Shown here: positions 44,692 to 52,717 of the stretch, in pieces
Layout of the letters: every line of letters begins with the position of its first letter
Numbering within the stretch: the stretch's first letter is position 1
Source of the DNA: Sandaracinobacteroides hominis
Lineage (GTDB): Bacteria; Pseudomonadota; Alphaproteobacteria; Sphingomonadales; Sphingomonadaceae
Length of the DNA: 64,000 bases
Assembly (NCBI RefSeq): GCF_016464365.1
Contig: NZ_JADCUC010000001.1
Coordinates: 62,001 to 126,000 of the forward strand
Direction of reading: 5' to 3'
Notes under the pieces: model-generated
Seen by the model: only the letters and a program-made list of their open reading frames with translations
Told to the model about the DNA's origin: nothing
Databases searched by the model: none
Translations under genes and position numbers: made by a program

Positions 44692-44816
44692 CTATCGATC
44701 GTCGCAGTCGGCCTTCGCGAACGAGCGCAGCTCGTCCAACTCCACCTGTTTCACCTTGTGAGCGATGGACCAGAAATGGCCGAACGGATCTTCTCGATCA
44801 TGCCATAGCGGTCGCC
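44692..44816 (-). pseudogene. detached 3' remnant of the upstream VOC gene
   Basis: Read on the minus strand directly after the TGA at 44817-44819, the sequence gives GDRYGMIE, then, after two extra bases (AA at 44791-44792), DPFGHFWSIAHKV and a further tail ending DCDDR and TAG (44692-44694). This is the missing C-terminal third of the family, which normally reads FWGDRYG and IEDPFGHFWSIA. Two lesions are present: the expected Trp codon is TGA, and there is a 2-nt insertion. Confidence 0.8.
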
Positions 44817-45140
44817 TCAGAACTGCTCCTCCACCGGCATCGCCACCTTCGCACCGGCTGCAGCAGCCTGCGCCACGGCTGCGTCGGCGTCGGTTACGTT
44901 CAGGTGGATCGTCACCGGAGAACCGCCCAGCGTGCGAGGGGATTTGCCGCCCATCTCCGGAAATTCCTCCACCAGCATCACCATGTGGCCGCCCAGAGAG
45001 ATTGCTGCGTGGATGATGCGGCCGTCCGGGCCGGGCAGCCGCATTTCTTCCTTCGCGTCAAAGGCTTTCACATAGAAATCGATCGCTGCCGGCGCGTCGT
45101 TTACGACCAGGTGTGGCAAGAGATTCTGCACGTTTGTCAT
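44817..45140 (-). pseudogene. VOC family (PhnB-like) gene, truncated by a nonsense codon and frameshift
   Basis: The surviving 107 residues (MTNVQNLLPHLVVNDAPAAI, then FYVKAFDAKEEMRLPGPDG, MVMLVEEFPEMGG and VTIHLNVTDADAAV) are the first two thirds of a PhnB-like VOC protein and end at ...PVEEQF just before the motif that should continue WGDRYG. The rest lies downstream in pieces (44692-44816). The product would lack the last beta module, including the C-terminal metal-side residue. It starts in a 4-nt overlap with the TetR gene, so it was the first target gene of the operon. A sequencing error would have to explain two independent changes. Confidence 0.82.
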
Positions 45141-45769
45141 GGCATTTCCTCCTCCAGGTTGCGCCCGAACAGCAGGGCAAGATAGCGCTTCAGATGTTGC
45201 AGGCTGTCGATCGCAGGCTGGGTGCCGTCAGCCGCCTTGGCTAGGATGAAGGCGCCCTGCAGCACCGCCTGCGTGTGCATGGCAAGCGAGTTGGCATCCA
45301 GTCTCAGGCCACGCTCGGCAATCGCCGCCTCGATATCCGGCAGCAGCCCGCCCGCCTGCCGGCTGATTCCCTCGAAACAGGCCTCGCGGATGTCGGGGCT
45401 GCTGCCATAGGCCTCCTGCACCAGCGTTCCGAGCAGGCAGGTCGATTGCGAAAGATCGTCGTTGATCCGTTCCAGCCGGAAATCGACATAGCCCAGGATG
45501 CGGTCGACCGGATCATCCAGCTTCAGGAACGGCGCCTGCTCGAACCACACGGCGGCGACATCGGTGAAATGTGTCGCGGCCGCGACCGCCAGCCGTTCCT
45601 TTGACGCAAAATGGTGAAAGAATGCGCCCTTGGTGACGCCGGCGGCTTTGCACAGTTCATCGACCGAAGTGGCAGCATAGCCGTTGCGACGGATCAGGGT
45701 GATGGCCGCAGCCAGCAGCTTTTGTCGGCCTGGCGCGGCGATGGTGGAGGAAAGAGACTCGGCGGCCAT
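45137..45769 (-). CDS. TetR family transcriptional regulator
   Basis: A 210-aa regulator. The N-terminal helix-turn-helix reads AAAITLIRRNGYAATSVDEL then CKAAGVTKGAFFHHFASKE (residues about 17-56). The C-terminal ligand domain includes STCLLGTLVQEAYGSSPDIR, as in the TetR_C group related to NemR/AcuR-like proteins. I chose the ATG at 45769; longer readings (45781, 45811) would run through the operator and promoter. It overlaps the VOC gene by 4 nt, heads the minus-strand operon, and probably represses it. Confidence 0.9.
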   Translation of the reverse strand: MAAESLSSTIAAPGRQKLLAAAITLIRRNGYAATSVDELCKAAGVTKGAFFHHFASKERLAVAAATHFTDVAAVWFEQAPFLKLDDPVDRILGYVDFRLERINDDLSQSTCLLGTLVQEAYGSSPDIREACFEGISRQAGGLLPDIEAAIAERGLRLDANSLAMHTQAVLQGAFILAKAADGTQPAIDSLQHLKRYLALLFGRNLEEEMP

Positions 45770-45776
45770 GCATATG

Positions 45777-45804
45777 AACATACCAACTGGTCGGTATGGC
45801 GCAA
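45777..45804 (-). promoter_or_regulatory. promoter of the TetR operon with a palindromic operator in its spacer
   Basis: On the minus strand TTGCGC (45804-45799), a 16-nt spacer and TATGTT (45782-45777) form a promoter. The 20-bp imperfect palindrome CATACCAACTGGTCGGTATG (plus strand, 45779-45798; six-base arms perfect, 16 of 20 positions symmetric) fills the spacer and reaches into the -10. A TetR dimer bound there would block RNA polymerase, so autorepression is likely. Confidence 0.7.
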
Positions 45805-45847
45805 TCTGCACATTGCGGCTTGAACGGCGAACGGGCAGGGAGGCGGG

Positions 45848-46114
45848 ATGAATAGAGGGATCCAGGTGGCAACGCTGGCGTTGCTGTCGGCATGCAGCCC
45901 GAAGCAGGTTGTTACGGCCCCCGTGAACGCCGTGGGCTCAGCCGCAAGCACGGTGGTGCGCACCGCGGCCCCGGTCGCGGCCGGTGCAGCAGTAGGCGCC
46001 GCAACCGCAAATCCGGCGGCCGGTGTCGCCGCCAGCCGGGCGGTTTCGGGCCGCACCTCCGGAACAGCCGAAGCGTCAACCGAACCCACTCCACAGGAAG
46101 AAGCGCCCAGATGA
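45848..46114 (+). CDS. small putative lipoprotein
   Basis: An 88-aa protein with a short hydrophobic start and a lipobox-like LLSACS (Cys16), then an Ala/Val/Gly-rich body (APVAAGAAVGAATANPAAG) and a Ser/Thr/Pro/Glu-rich tail. GGGAGGCGGG precedes the ATG. It resembles no named family to me. It overlaps arsC (ATGA) and is the first gene of a plus-strand group divergent from TetR. Confidence 0.65.
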   Translation: MNRGIQVATLALLSACSPKQVVTAPVNAVGSAASTVVRTAAPVAAGAAVGAATANPAAGVAASRAVSGRTSGTAEASTEPTPQEEAPR

Positions 46115-46443
46115 TCGTAATCTACCACAATCCAAAATGCGGCACTTCGCGCAACGCGCTGGAGGCGATCCGCGCCTCGGGAACGGAGCCAGTGGTCATC
46201 GACTATATGGCCGAAGGCTGGACCAGGCCGCAGCTGCTCGGAATGTTCGCCGTCGCCGGCCTCACCCCGCGTCAGGCGCTGCGCACCAGGGCGCCCGAAG
46301 CGGAAGCCGTGGCAAACGCCTCCGATGCGGAAATCCTCGACGCGATGGTGCAGCACCCGGTGCTGGTGGAGCGCCCCTTCGTCGCCTCGCCGAAGGGGGT
46401 GCGCCTGTGCCGCCCGGCTGAAACGGTGGCGGAACTGCTCTGA
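46111..46443 (+). CDS. arsC: arsenate reductase (glutaredoxin type)
   Basis: A 110-aa ArsC-family reductase that would turn arsenate to arsenite. Cys10 lies in IYHNPKCGTSRNALEAI, and HPVLVERPFVASPKGVRLCRP supplies the Arg that binds the oxyanion. No ArsB/Acr3 exporter or ArsR regulator is nearby, so a role in general thiol reduction is possible. It is flanked by two small lipoprotein genes with which it overlaps. Confidence 0.88.
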   Translation: MIVIYHNPKCGTSRNALEAIRASGTEPVVIDYMAEGWTRPQLLGMFAVAGLTPRQALRTRAPEAEAVANASDAEILDAMVQHPVLVERPFVASPKGVRLCRPAETVAELL

Positions 46444-46706
46444 TGCTGCGCGCCCTTGTCGTGCTGGCGCTGCTGCCGCTGCTTGGCGGCTGTGTGGTCG
46501 GAACCGTCGCCGGCGCGGCCGTTTCGGCTGCCGGCACGGTCGTCGAAACCGGCTGGGACGCAGCCACCACAACCCGGCAGGAGGCCGACGAGGATCGCGG
46601 CAAGGCTCTGCGCAAGCAGGAGGAGAAGGCGGAAAAGGAGCGGAAGAAAGCGGAAAAAGAAGCAAGGAAGGCCGCCGAACAGGCCCAGCCGCAACCGCAG
46701 GACTGA
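46443..46706 (+). CDS. small putative lipoprotein with a charged helical tail
   Basis: An 87-aa protein: signal MLRALVVLALLPLLGGC with a lipobox (LLGGC, Cys17), a Gly/Ala/Val segment, then TTTRQEADEDRGKALRKQEE and a Lys/Glu/Ala-rich coiled-coil tail. A similar architecture (VVGTVAGAAVSAAGTVV then QxEADExRG) is seen in small alphaproteobacterial lipoproteins of unknown role. It starts in a TGATG overlap with arsC. Confidence 0.75.
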   Translation: MLRALVVLALLPLLGGCVVGTVAGAAVSAAGTVVETGWDAATTTRQEADEDRGKALRKQEEKAEKERKKAEKEARKAAEQAQPQPQD

Positions 46707-46737
46707 CAGCCGCGAACAAAGCCGCTAGACGCCGCCC

Positions 46738-47616
46738 ATGTCCACGACCTTCACGCTCGACACCTCCACCTCTCGCGCACATCCGGTTCCCGAGCCGGTC
46801 AGGCGACTGACTGTTCCCGCCATTGCCGCGCGCAAGAAGGACGGCGTCACCGCCGAGCCGGTGGTGATGCTCACCGCCTACACCGCGCGCATGGCGCAGC
46901 TGCTGGACCCGCATTGCGACATGCTGCTGGTGGGAGACAGCCTGGGGCAGGTGATCTACGGTCTCGATACGACGGTCCGCGTCACGCTGGAGATGATGAT
47001 CGCCCATGGCGCCGCGGTCGTGCGCGGCAGCTATCGCTCGGTGGTGGTGATCGACCTGCCGTTCGGCACCTACGAGGGGTCTCCGGAACAGGCTTTCCAC
47101 ACCGCCTCGCGCGTGCTCCGCGAAACCGGGGCTGCAGCGGTGAAGCTGGAAGGCGGCGAGGTGCTGGCCCCCACCATCGAGTTTCTCGTCAGGCGCGGCA
47201 TCCCGGTGGTGGCGCACATCGGCCTCACCCCGCAGGCCGTGAACGCGCTCGGCGGCTATGGCGCGCGCGGCCGCAGCGAGGCGGAAGCGAAGAAGATCGC
47301 TGCCGACGCAAGGGCGGTCGCCGATGCCGGTGCCTTTGCCATGGTGATCGAAGGTGTGATGGAGCCGCTGGCCAAGGCGATCACGGCAGAGGTAAAATGC
47401 CCCACCATCGGCATCGGCGCTTCGCCCGATTGCGATGGACAGGTGCTGGTGGTGGACGACATGCTCGGCATGTTCGAGCGCGTACCGCGCTTCGTTCGCC
47501 GCTTCGACGACATTGCCTCGCGCATCACCGAAGCCGCTGCAAGCTATGCTGCGGCCGTGAAGGACCGGAGCTTTCCGGGTGAGGCAGAACTCTATCGCCC
47601 CAAGGCAAAGAGCTGA
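46738..47616 (+). CDS. panB: 3-methyl-2-oxobutanoate hydroxymethyltransferase
   Basis: PanB (292 aa) forms ketopantoate from 2-oxoisovalerate and 5,10-methylenetetrahydrofolate in pantothenate synthesis. [14 protein letters not shown], the Mg-binding [36 protein letters not shown] and [15 protein letters not shown] are all present, as is the late [21 protein letters not shown]. It has a longer N-terminus (about 35 residues) than E. coli PanB. A 135-nt gap follows, with a small GCCGGCATTGCCGGC hairpin and a GAGAGG...CCTCTC pair. Confidence 0.96.
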   Translation: MSTTFTLDTSTSRAHPVPEPVRRLTVPAIAARKKDGVTAEPVVMLTAYTARMAQLLDPHCDMLLVGDSLGQVIYGLDTTVRVTLEMMIAHGAAVVRGSYRSVVVIDLPFGTYEGSPEQAFHTASRVLRETGAAAVKLEGGEVLAPTIEFLVRRGIPVVAHIGLTPQAVNALGGYGARGRSEAEAKKIAADARAVADAGAFAMVIEGVMEPLAKAITAEVKCPTIGIGASPDCDGQVLVVDDMLGMFERVPRFVRRFDDIASRITEAAASYAAAVKDRSFPGEAELYRPKAKS

Positions 47617-47751
47617 TCGTTCATCTGCAGGAAAGACATCCGCCTTCAGGACTCCGGTCGAGAGGCTTTGCGCTTTCCCGAACCTCTCTCTAAAGGACGC
47701 GGAAGTAAGCGGCCGGCATTGCCGGCTGCGTGATATTTCAGGGATTCGAAC

Positions 47752-48537
47752 TTGGCCACTACACCGCCTGCAACCCCCAATGATCCCCGCGACGATGCCT
47801 TCCTCCGCGAGGTGGACGAAGCCTATCGCGAAGACGTGTTCCGCAATTTCTTTGCCAAGTGGGGCCGCTGGATCCTGCTGGCGATCGGTATCGGCCTCGC
47901 GGCGCTGGGCGGCTGGTTCTGGTGGCAGGCTGAGCAGCTCCGCAAGACGGAGGCGCTTTCGGAGCAGTTCACCGCGGCGCTGAGCAAGGTGGAGAATGGC
48001 GCCACCACCGAAGCAATGGCTGAGCTGGGCAAGGTCGCCGAAGCGGGCAACCCCAGCTATCGCTCGCTCGCGGCCTTCACCAAAGCCGGCATCGCGCTCA
48101 ACGGCGGCGACACCGACAAGGCAATCGCCGAAGTGCAGAGCGTCGCCAAGGACACCGAAACCGCGCAGGCCTTCCGCGACGCCGCCGTGCTGAAGCAGGT
48201 GCGGCTGGAATTCGACAAGCTGGCGCCGGCGGAAATCCTGAAGCGCACCAACCCTTATCTCACCGGCGACAACCCCTGGTTTCCGGTGGCCGGCGAAATG
48301 GCCGCACTGGCACATCTGAAGGCAGGCGAGCCGGACAAGGCCGGGCCGCTCTTCTATCGCCTGGCCTCCGACAAGCGCACCCCTGATTCGATGCGCGCCC
48401 GCGCCGAGCAGATGGCGGCCGCGCTGGGGCAGGACGTCACCAAGATCGCCGAGGAGCGCAAGCAGCAGGAAGAAGCCGCAGCAAAGGCACCGCCCGCAGA
48501 AACGGCACCCGTGCCCGCAGAAGAGGCAGCCAAGTGA
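47752..48537 (+). CDS. tetratricopeptide-type membrane protein (YfgM-like)
   Basis: A 261-aa protein with a short cytoplasmic N-terminus, one transmembrane helix (WILLAIGIGLAALGGWFWW, residues 40-58) and a periplasmic helical-repeat domain (EALSEQFTAALSKV through AALAHLKAGEPDKA), then a Lys/Glu/Ala/Pro-rich tail. YfgM in E. coli is a SecYEG-associated ancillary protein that lies, as here, before bamB and der. The start is TTG at 47752 with CAGGGA upstream; no ATG or GTG fits. The stop overlaps the bamB GTG. Confidence 0.87.
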   Translation: MATTPPATPNDPRDDAFLREVDEAYREDVFRNFFAKWGRWILLAIGIGLAALGGWFWWQAEQLRKTEALSEQFTAALSKVENGATTEAMAELGKVAEAGNPSYRSLAAFTKAGIALNGGDTDKAIAEVQSVAKDTETAQAFRDAAVLKQVRLEFDKLAPAEILKRTNPYLTGDNPWFPVAGEMAALAHLKAGEPDKAGPLFYRLASDKRTPDSMRARAEQMAAALGQDVTKIAEERKQQEEAAAKAPPAETAPVPAEEAAK

Positions 48538-49874
48538 AGAATTCCCGCGTGAGAAACGGCGCCATCCTTGCGCTTGCCGCGCTGGCGCTTGCCACCACGC
48601 CCGGCTGCAAGGTCTTCAAGGGCGGTAACAAGAAACCGGCGACGATGGGCGAGCGCATTTCCGTGCTGGACTATGAATCGCAGGTGGTCGCGGAAGCCGA
48701 CCTGCAGGGCGTCGACGTGGTATTGCCGCAGCCGTCCGTGAACGCCGCGTGGACGCAGCCCGCCGGCAGCGCCTCGGGCAGCATGGGGCATCTGGCGCTG
48801 GCCGACAGCCTCACCCGCGCCTGGACCGTCAGCGTCGGCAAGGGCTCCGACGCGACCCGCAAGCTGAACGCCACCCCGGTGATCGCCGACAACCGGCTGT
48901 TCACCATGGATACCGAAGGCCAGGTCTCCGCTTTTGACGCGACATCCGGCGGCGTCCTCTGGCGCAAGACCATCGAGCTCGCAGGCGAGGGCAGCCGCCC
49001 GGCCTTCGGCGGCGGTGTCTCGGTGATGGACGGCCGGGTTTTCGCCACCACCGGCTTCGGCCTCGTCGTCGCCTTCGACGCCGGCACCGGCGCCGAACTG
49101 TGGCGCACGCGCCTCCCCACGCCGCTGCGCGCAGCACCCAGCGTTGAAGCCGGCCGGGTCTTCGTCACCAGCCAGGACGGTCAGCTCACCGCTCTCAACG
49201 CCGAAACCGGCGCCCAGCTTTGGCAGGCGAACGCCACGGTCGAACCGGCCTCGATCCTCGGGCCGGGATCGCCGGCCATCGCGCTCGATACCGTCGTCGC
49301 AGGTTTCCCTTCCGGCGAGCTGTTCGCCCTTCGCGTGGAAAACGGCCGCACCGCCTGGCAGGATCAGCTGTCCCGCACGGGCCGCACCACGGCGCTCGGT
49401 GCGCTTTCGGGCATCGCCGCTTCGCCGGTCGTCGATCGCGGCCGCGTGTTCGCGATCAGCCACGGCGGCCGCATGGTGGCGCTGGAACTCTCCACAGGCA
49501 CCCGCGTGTGGGAGCGCGAGTTTGCAGGCGTCAGCTCGCCCTGGCCTGTCGGAGACTGGGTGTTTGCAGTCACCGTAGAGGCAGAGCTGGTGGCGCTGTC
49601 GCGTTCCGACGGCAAGATTCGCTGGGTTTCACACCTGGGACGCTGGAAGGACGAAAAGGACAAGAAGGGCGCCATCGAATGGTTCGGCCCGGTGCTTGCC
49701 GGCAACCGCCTCATTCTGGTTTCCTCGCGCGGGAAGATGTCGACCGTTTCGCCGACCACCGGCGAGATCATTGCCACCACCAGCATCTCCGGCCCTGCCT
49801 ATCTTCCGCCAGTCGTCGCCAACGGGATGCTCTATATCCTGGCCGACGACGGGAAGCTCACGGCCTACAGGTAA
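48534..49874 (+). CDS. bamB: BamB, outer-membrane assembly lipoprotein (PQQ-type beta-propeller)
   Basis: A 446-aa lipoprotein of the outer-membrane beta-barrel assembly complex. The signal peptide ends in a lipobox (ATTPGC, Cys near residue 25). Eight-bladed propeller repeats follow, visible as LFTMDTEGQVSAFDATSGGVLWR, LVVAFDAGTGAELWRTRLP and LTALNAETGAQLWQA-type lines. The start is GTG at 48534 in a GTGA overlap with the upstream stop. The neighbours (YfgM, Der) support the call. Confidence 0.92.
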   Translation: MKNSRVRNGAILALAALALATTPGCKVFKGGNKKPATMGERISVLDYESQVVAEADLQGVDVVLPQPSVNAAWTQPAGSASGSMGHLALADSLTRAWTVSVGKGSDATRKLNATPVIADNRLFTMDTEGQVSAFDATSGGVLWRKTIELAGEGSRPAFGGGVSVMDGRVFATTGFGLVVAFDAGTGAELWRTRLPTPLRAAPSVEAGRVFVTSQDGQLTALNAETGAQLWQANATVEPASILGPGSPAIALDTVVAGFPSGELFALRVENGRTAWQDQLSRTGRTTALGALSGIAASPVVDRGRVFAISHGGRMVALELSTGTRVWEREFAGVSSPWPVGDWVFAVTVEAELVALSRSDGKIRWVSHLGRWKDEKDKKGAIEWFGPVLAGNRLILVSSRGKMSTVSPTTGEIIATTSISGPAYLPPVVANGMLYILADDGKLTAYR

Positions 49875-49877
49875 CCC

Positions 49878-51233
49878 ATGGCCGGGGGCACGCCTCGTAT
49901 CGTCATTCTGGGGCGGCCGAATGTCGGCAAGTCGACGCTGTTCAACCGGCTCGTCGGCAAGAAGCTTGCGCTGGTCGACGATCAGCCGGGCGTGACGCGT
50001 GATCGGCGGGAAGGCAAGGGGCAGCTGTTCGACCTCGAGTTCACCGTGATCGATACGGCGGGTCTCGAGGAAGCCGAAGCTGGCAGCCTCTCCGATCGGA
50101 TGCGCAGCCAGTCGCGCGCGGCGCTCGATGGCGCGACGGCCGCGCTCTACGTGCTGGACGTGCGCGCCGGCCTCACCGAAGCCGACCGCCATTTCGCCCG
50201 CTGGCTGCGGCAGGAAGCGCCGGTGCCGATCATCCCCGTCGCCAACAAGTGCGAGGGCAAGGCCGCAGAGGCTGGGCTGATGGAAATGTTCGAGCTGGGT
50301 CTGGGCGATCCCGTTCCGCTGTCGGCCGAACATGGCGAGGGCCTCGCTGACCTGTTCGAGGCGCTCGCGCCGCTCATCCCCGAGCCGGGCGACGAACCGG
50401 AAGAGGTCGAGGGGGAAGACGAGGAAGGGCCGCTGAAGCTCGCCATCGTCGGCCGCCCCAACGCGGGAAAATCCACCCTCATCAACAAGCTGCTGGGCGA
50501 AAACCGGCTGTTGACCGGGCCAGAGGCCGGAATCACCCGAGATTCCATCGCCATCCAGTGGGAATGGCAGGGTCGCCCGGTCGAGCTGATCGATACTGCC
50601 GGCATGCGCCGCAAGGCGAAGGTGGTGGACAAGCTCGAGAAGCTGGCGGTGGCAGACGCCCGGCACGCCGTTGATTTTGCCGAAGTCATCGTGCTGCTGC
50701 TGGATGCGACGCTCGGCCTGGAGGCGCAGGATCTGCGCATTGCCGACATGGTGCTGCAGGAAGGCCGCGCCCTGATCGTCGCGATCAACAAATGGGATTC
50801 CGCCGAAGACCAGAGCCGCCTGTTCAACGGCATCAAGAAGGCGCTGGACGAGGGGCTGGCGCAGGTGAAGGGCGTGCCGCTGCTGACGGTATCCGCGCTA
50901 ACCGGCAAGGGGCTGGACACGCTGATGCAGGTCGCCTTCGAAACCCGCGAGCGCTGGAGCCGCCGGGTGCCCACCTCGGCGTTGAACCGCTGGTTCGAGC
51001 ATGCGCTGGATCGCAATCCGCCGCCGGCGCCGGGCGGCCGCCGCATCAAGATGCGCTACATCACCCAGGCGCGGAACCGGCCGCCGACCTTCATCGTCTT
51101 CGGCACCCGGCTCGACGAGCTTCCGGAAAGCTACAACCGCTATCTGGTGAACAGCCTGCGCGACGATCTCGACCTGAAGGGTCTTCCCATCCGCATCAAC
51201 ATGCGGTCGCGGAAAAACCCGTTCGATACGTGA
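49878..51233 (+). CDS. der: Der (EngA), ribosome assembly GTPase with two G domains
   Basis: Der (451 aa) is needed for 50S subunit maturation. Two tandem G domains: GRPNVGKSTLFNRL near residue 13 with DTAGLEEAE, and GRPNAGKSTLINKL near 190 with DTAGMRRKAKV, then NKWDS, followed by a KH-like domain (RRIKMRYITQARNRPPTF). An acidic linker (EPEEVEGEDEEG) separates the G domains. It starts 3 nt after bamB and its stop overlaps the ligase start. Confidence 0.97.
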   Translation: MAGGTPRIVILGRPNVGKSTLFNRLVGKKLALVDDQPGVTRDRREGKGQLFDLEFTVIDTAGLEEAEAGSLSDRMRSQSRAALDGATAALYVLDVRAGLTEADRHFARWLRQEAPVPIIPVANKCEGKAAEAGLMEMFELGLGDPVPLSAEHGEGLADLFEALAPLIPEPGDEPEEVEGEDEEGPLKLAIVGRPNAGKSTLINKLLGENRLLTGPEAGITRDSIAIQWEWQGRPVELIDTAGMRRKAKVVDKLEKLAVADARHAVDFAEVIVLLLDATLGLEAQDLRIADMVLQEGRALIVAINKWDSAEDQSRLFNGIKKALDEGLAQVKGVPLLTVSALTGKGLDTLMQVAFETRERWSRRVPTSALNRWFEHALDRNPPPAPGGRRIKMRYITQARNRPPTFIVFGTRLDELPESYNRYLVNSLRDDLDLKGLPIRINMRSRKNPFDT

Positions 51234-52717
51234 TGCAGCGGCTGCACGACCTGCTTGAGGCGGGGCCGGCCGATGCCGTTGCACTGGTGGAGCGCGACCG
51301 GCGACTGACCTATGGCGAGCTGCGCGCCGAAGTCGCGGCGGTTGCCGCCGGGCTGCAGCAACGGGTGCATCCAGGTGACCGTGTCGCGATATGGCTGCCC
51401 AAGAGCCTGGAATGTGTGGTGCTGCTGTTCGCGATTTCCCGCGCGGGGGCGGTGGCGGTGCCGGTAAACCCGGTGCTGCGCGGGCAGCAGTTGCTGCACA
51501 TCCTCGCGGACTCCCAGGCCGCCCTGCTGGTCACGCACCGGATGCGCGGGGCGACGCTGACGGATGCACCATGCCCGGTGCTGCTGCTGGAGGACGGCTG
51601 GCAGGATCTGCGCAGCGTCGCGCCAGGCGAGGCCGTGGCGGGCGGCGAGCTGGCGGCGCTCCTCTACACCTCCGGCTCCACCGGGCGGCCAAAGGGCGTC
51701 ATGGTCACCCACGCAAATCTGCTGACGGGCGCCCGAAGCGTCGCCGGCTATCTGGGAACAGCGGCTGACGACCGGGTGCTGTCCGTCCTGCCGCTCAGCT
51801 TCGATTTCGGCTTCTCGCAGGTGACGACCGCGTTCCTGAAGGGCGCTTCCGTGGTGCTGCTGGACTATCTGACGCCGCGCGACGTGGTGCAGGCCTGCGC
51901 CCGCCACGGCATCACCCAGCTTGCCGCCGTGCCGCCGCTCTGGGTGCAGCTGACCGGTCTCGATTGGCCGGCAGAGGCTATTTCCTCGATGCGGACTCTG
52001 TCCAACAGCGGCGGCCGCCTGCCGGTGCCGACGGTGAAGGCGCTGCGGGCGCTGTTTCCCAACGCGCGGCTGCACCTGATGTACGGCCTCACCGAGGCCT
52101 TTCGTTCCACGACACTTCCGCCGGAACTCGCCGACAGCCATCCCTCCAGCATTGGCCGCGCCATCCCGGACGTGGAGGTGCTGGTGATCCGCCCGGACGG
52201 ACGCGAGGCGCCTGACGGCGTCGCCGGCGAGCTGGTGCATGCAGGGCCGCTGGTGACGCAGGGCTATTGGCGCGATCCCGAACGCACGGCACAGCGGTTC
52301 AGACCGGCGCCGGAAACGTCGCGTTATGGCGGCATCGCCGTCTGGTCGGGCGACAAGGTGGTGCGCGATGCCGACGGGCTTCTCACATTCGTTGGCCGCG
52401 AGGACGAGACCATCAAGACCATGGGCACGCGCGTATCGCCGACCGAGATCGAGGAGCTGGCGCACCTGAGCGGCGCGGTCTTGCAGGCGGTGGCGCTTGG
52501 CATACCCGACGAAATGGCCGGCCAGCGCATCCGGCTGGTCGCAAGCGCCGCCGAGGGGCTGAGCGAGGCCGAGGCCGAGGTGCGGCTGGTGGCCTGGTTC
52601 CGCAAGGAGGCTGCCCCCTATATGCAGCCCGCCGGCATCGTCTGGCTGGACGCGCTGCCGCATTCGGCAAACGGGAAGCTGGATCGGGCGGCGCTCAGGG
52701 ACAGGTTCGGGCGTTGA
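51233..52717 (+). CDS. acyl-CoA ligase (AMP-forming), exosortase A-associated type
   Basis: A 494-aa ANL-superfamily adenylating enzyme. The P-loop-like LLYTSGSTGRPKGVMVTHAN lies near residue 145, MYGLTEAFRST near 285 and GWRxxG-like SGDKVVRDADGLLTFVGRED near 375; PHSANGKLDRAAL carries the catalytic lysine. MQRLHDLLEAGPADAVALV and the length match the ligase found with exosortase A (TIGR03098 type). In this family the product is inferred to serve exopolysaccharide/PEP-CTERM systems; the substrate is unknown. The start overlaps the der stop (TGATG). Confidence 0.87.
   Translation: MQRLHDLLEAGPADAVALVERDRRLTYGELRAEVAAVAAGLQQRVHPGDRVAIWLPKSLECVVLLFAISRAGAVAVPVNPVLRGQQLLHILADSQAALLVTHRMRGATLTDAPCPVLLLEDGWQDLRSVAPGEAVAGGELAALLYTSGSTGRPKGVMVTHANLLTGARSVAGYLGTAADDRVLSVLPLSFDFGFSQVTTAFLKGASVVLLDYLTPRDVVQACARHGITQLAAVPPLWVQLTGLDWPAEAISSMRTLSNSGGRLPVPTVKALRALFPNARLHLMYGLTEAFRSTTLPPELADSHPSSIGRAIPDVEVLVIRPDGREAPDGVAGELVHAGPLVTQGYWRDPERTAQRFRPAPETSRYGGIAVWSGDKVVRDADGLLTFVGREDETIKTMGTRVSPTEIEELAHLSGAVLQAVALGIPDEMAGQRIRLVASAAEGLSEAEAEVRLVAWFRKEAAPYMQPAGIVWLDALPHSANGKLDRAALRDRFGR

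Noticed and set aside
42644-46443. The two ArsC-fold genes as parts of an arsenic resistance island
   Set aside because: The first lacks the arginine patch of arsenate reductases and no ArsB, Acr3, ArsH or ArsR is present.
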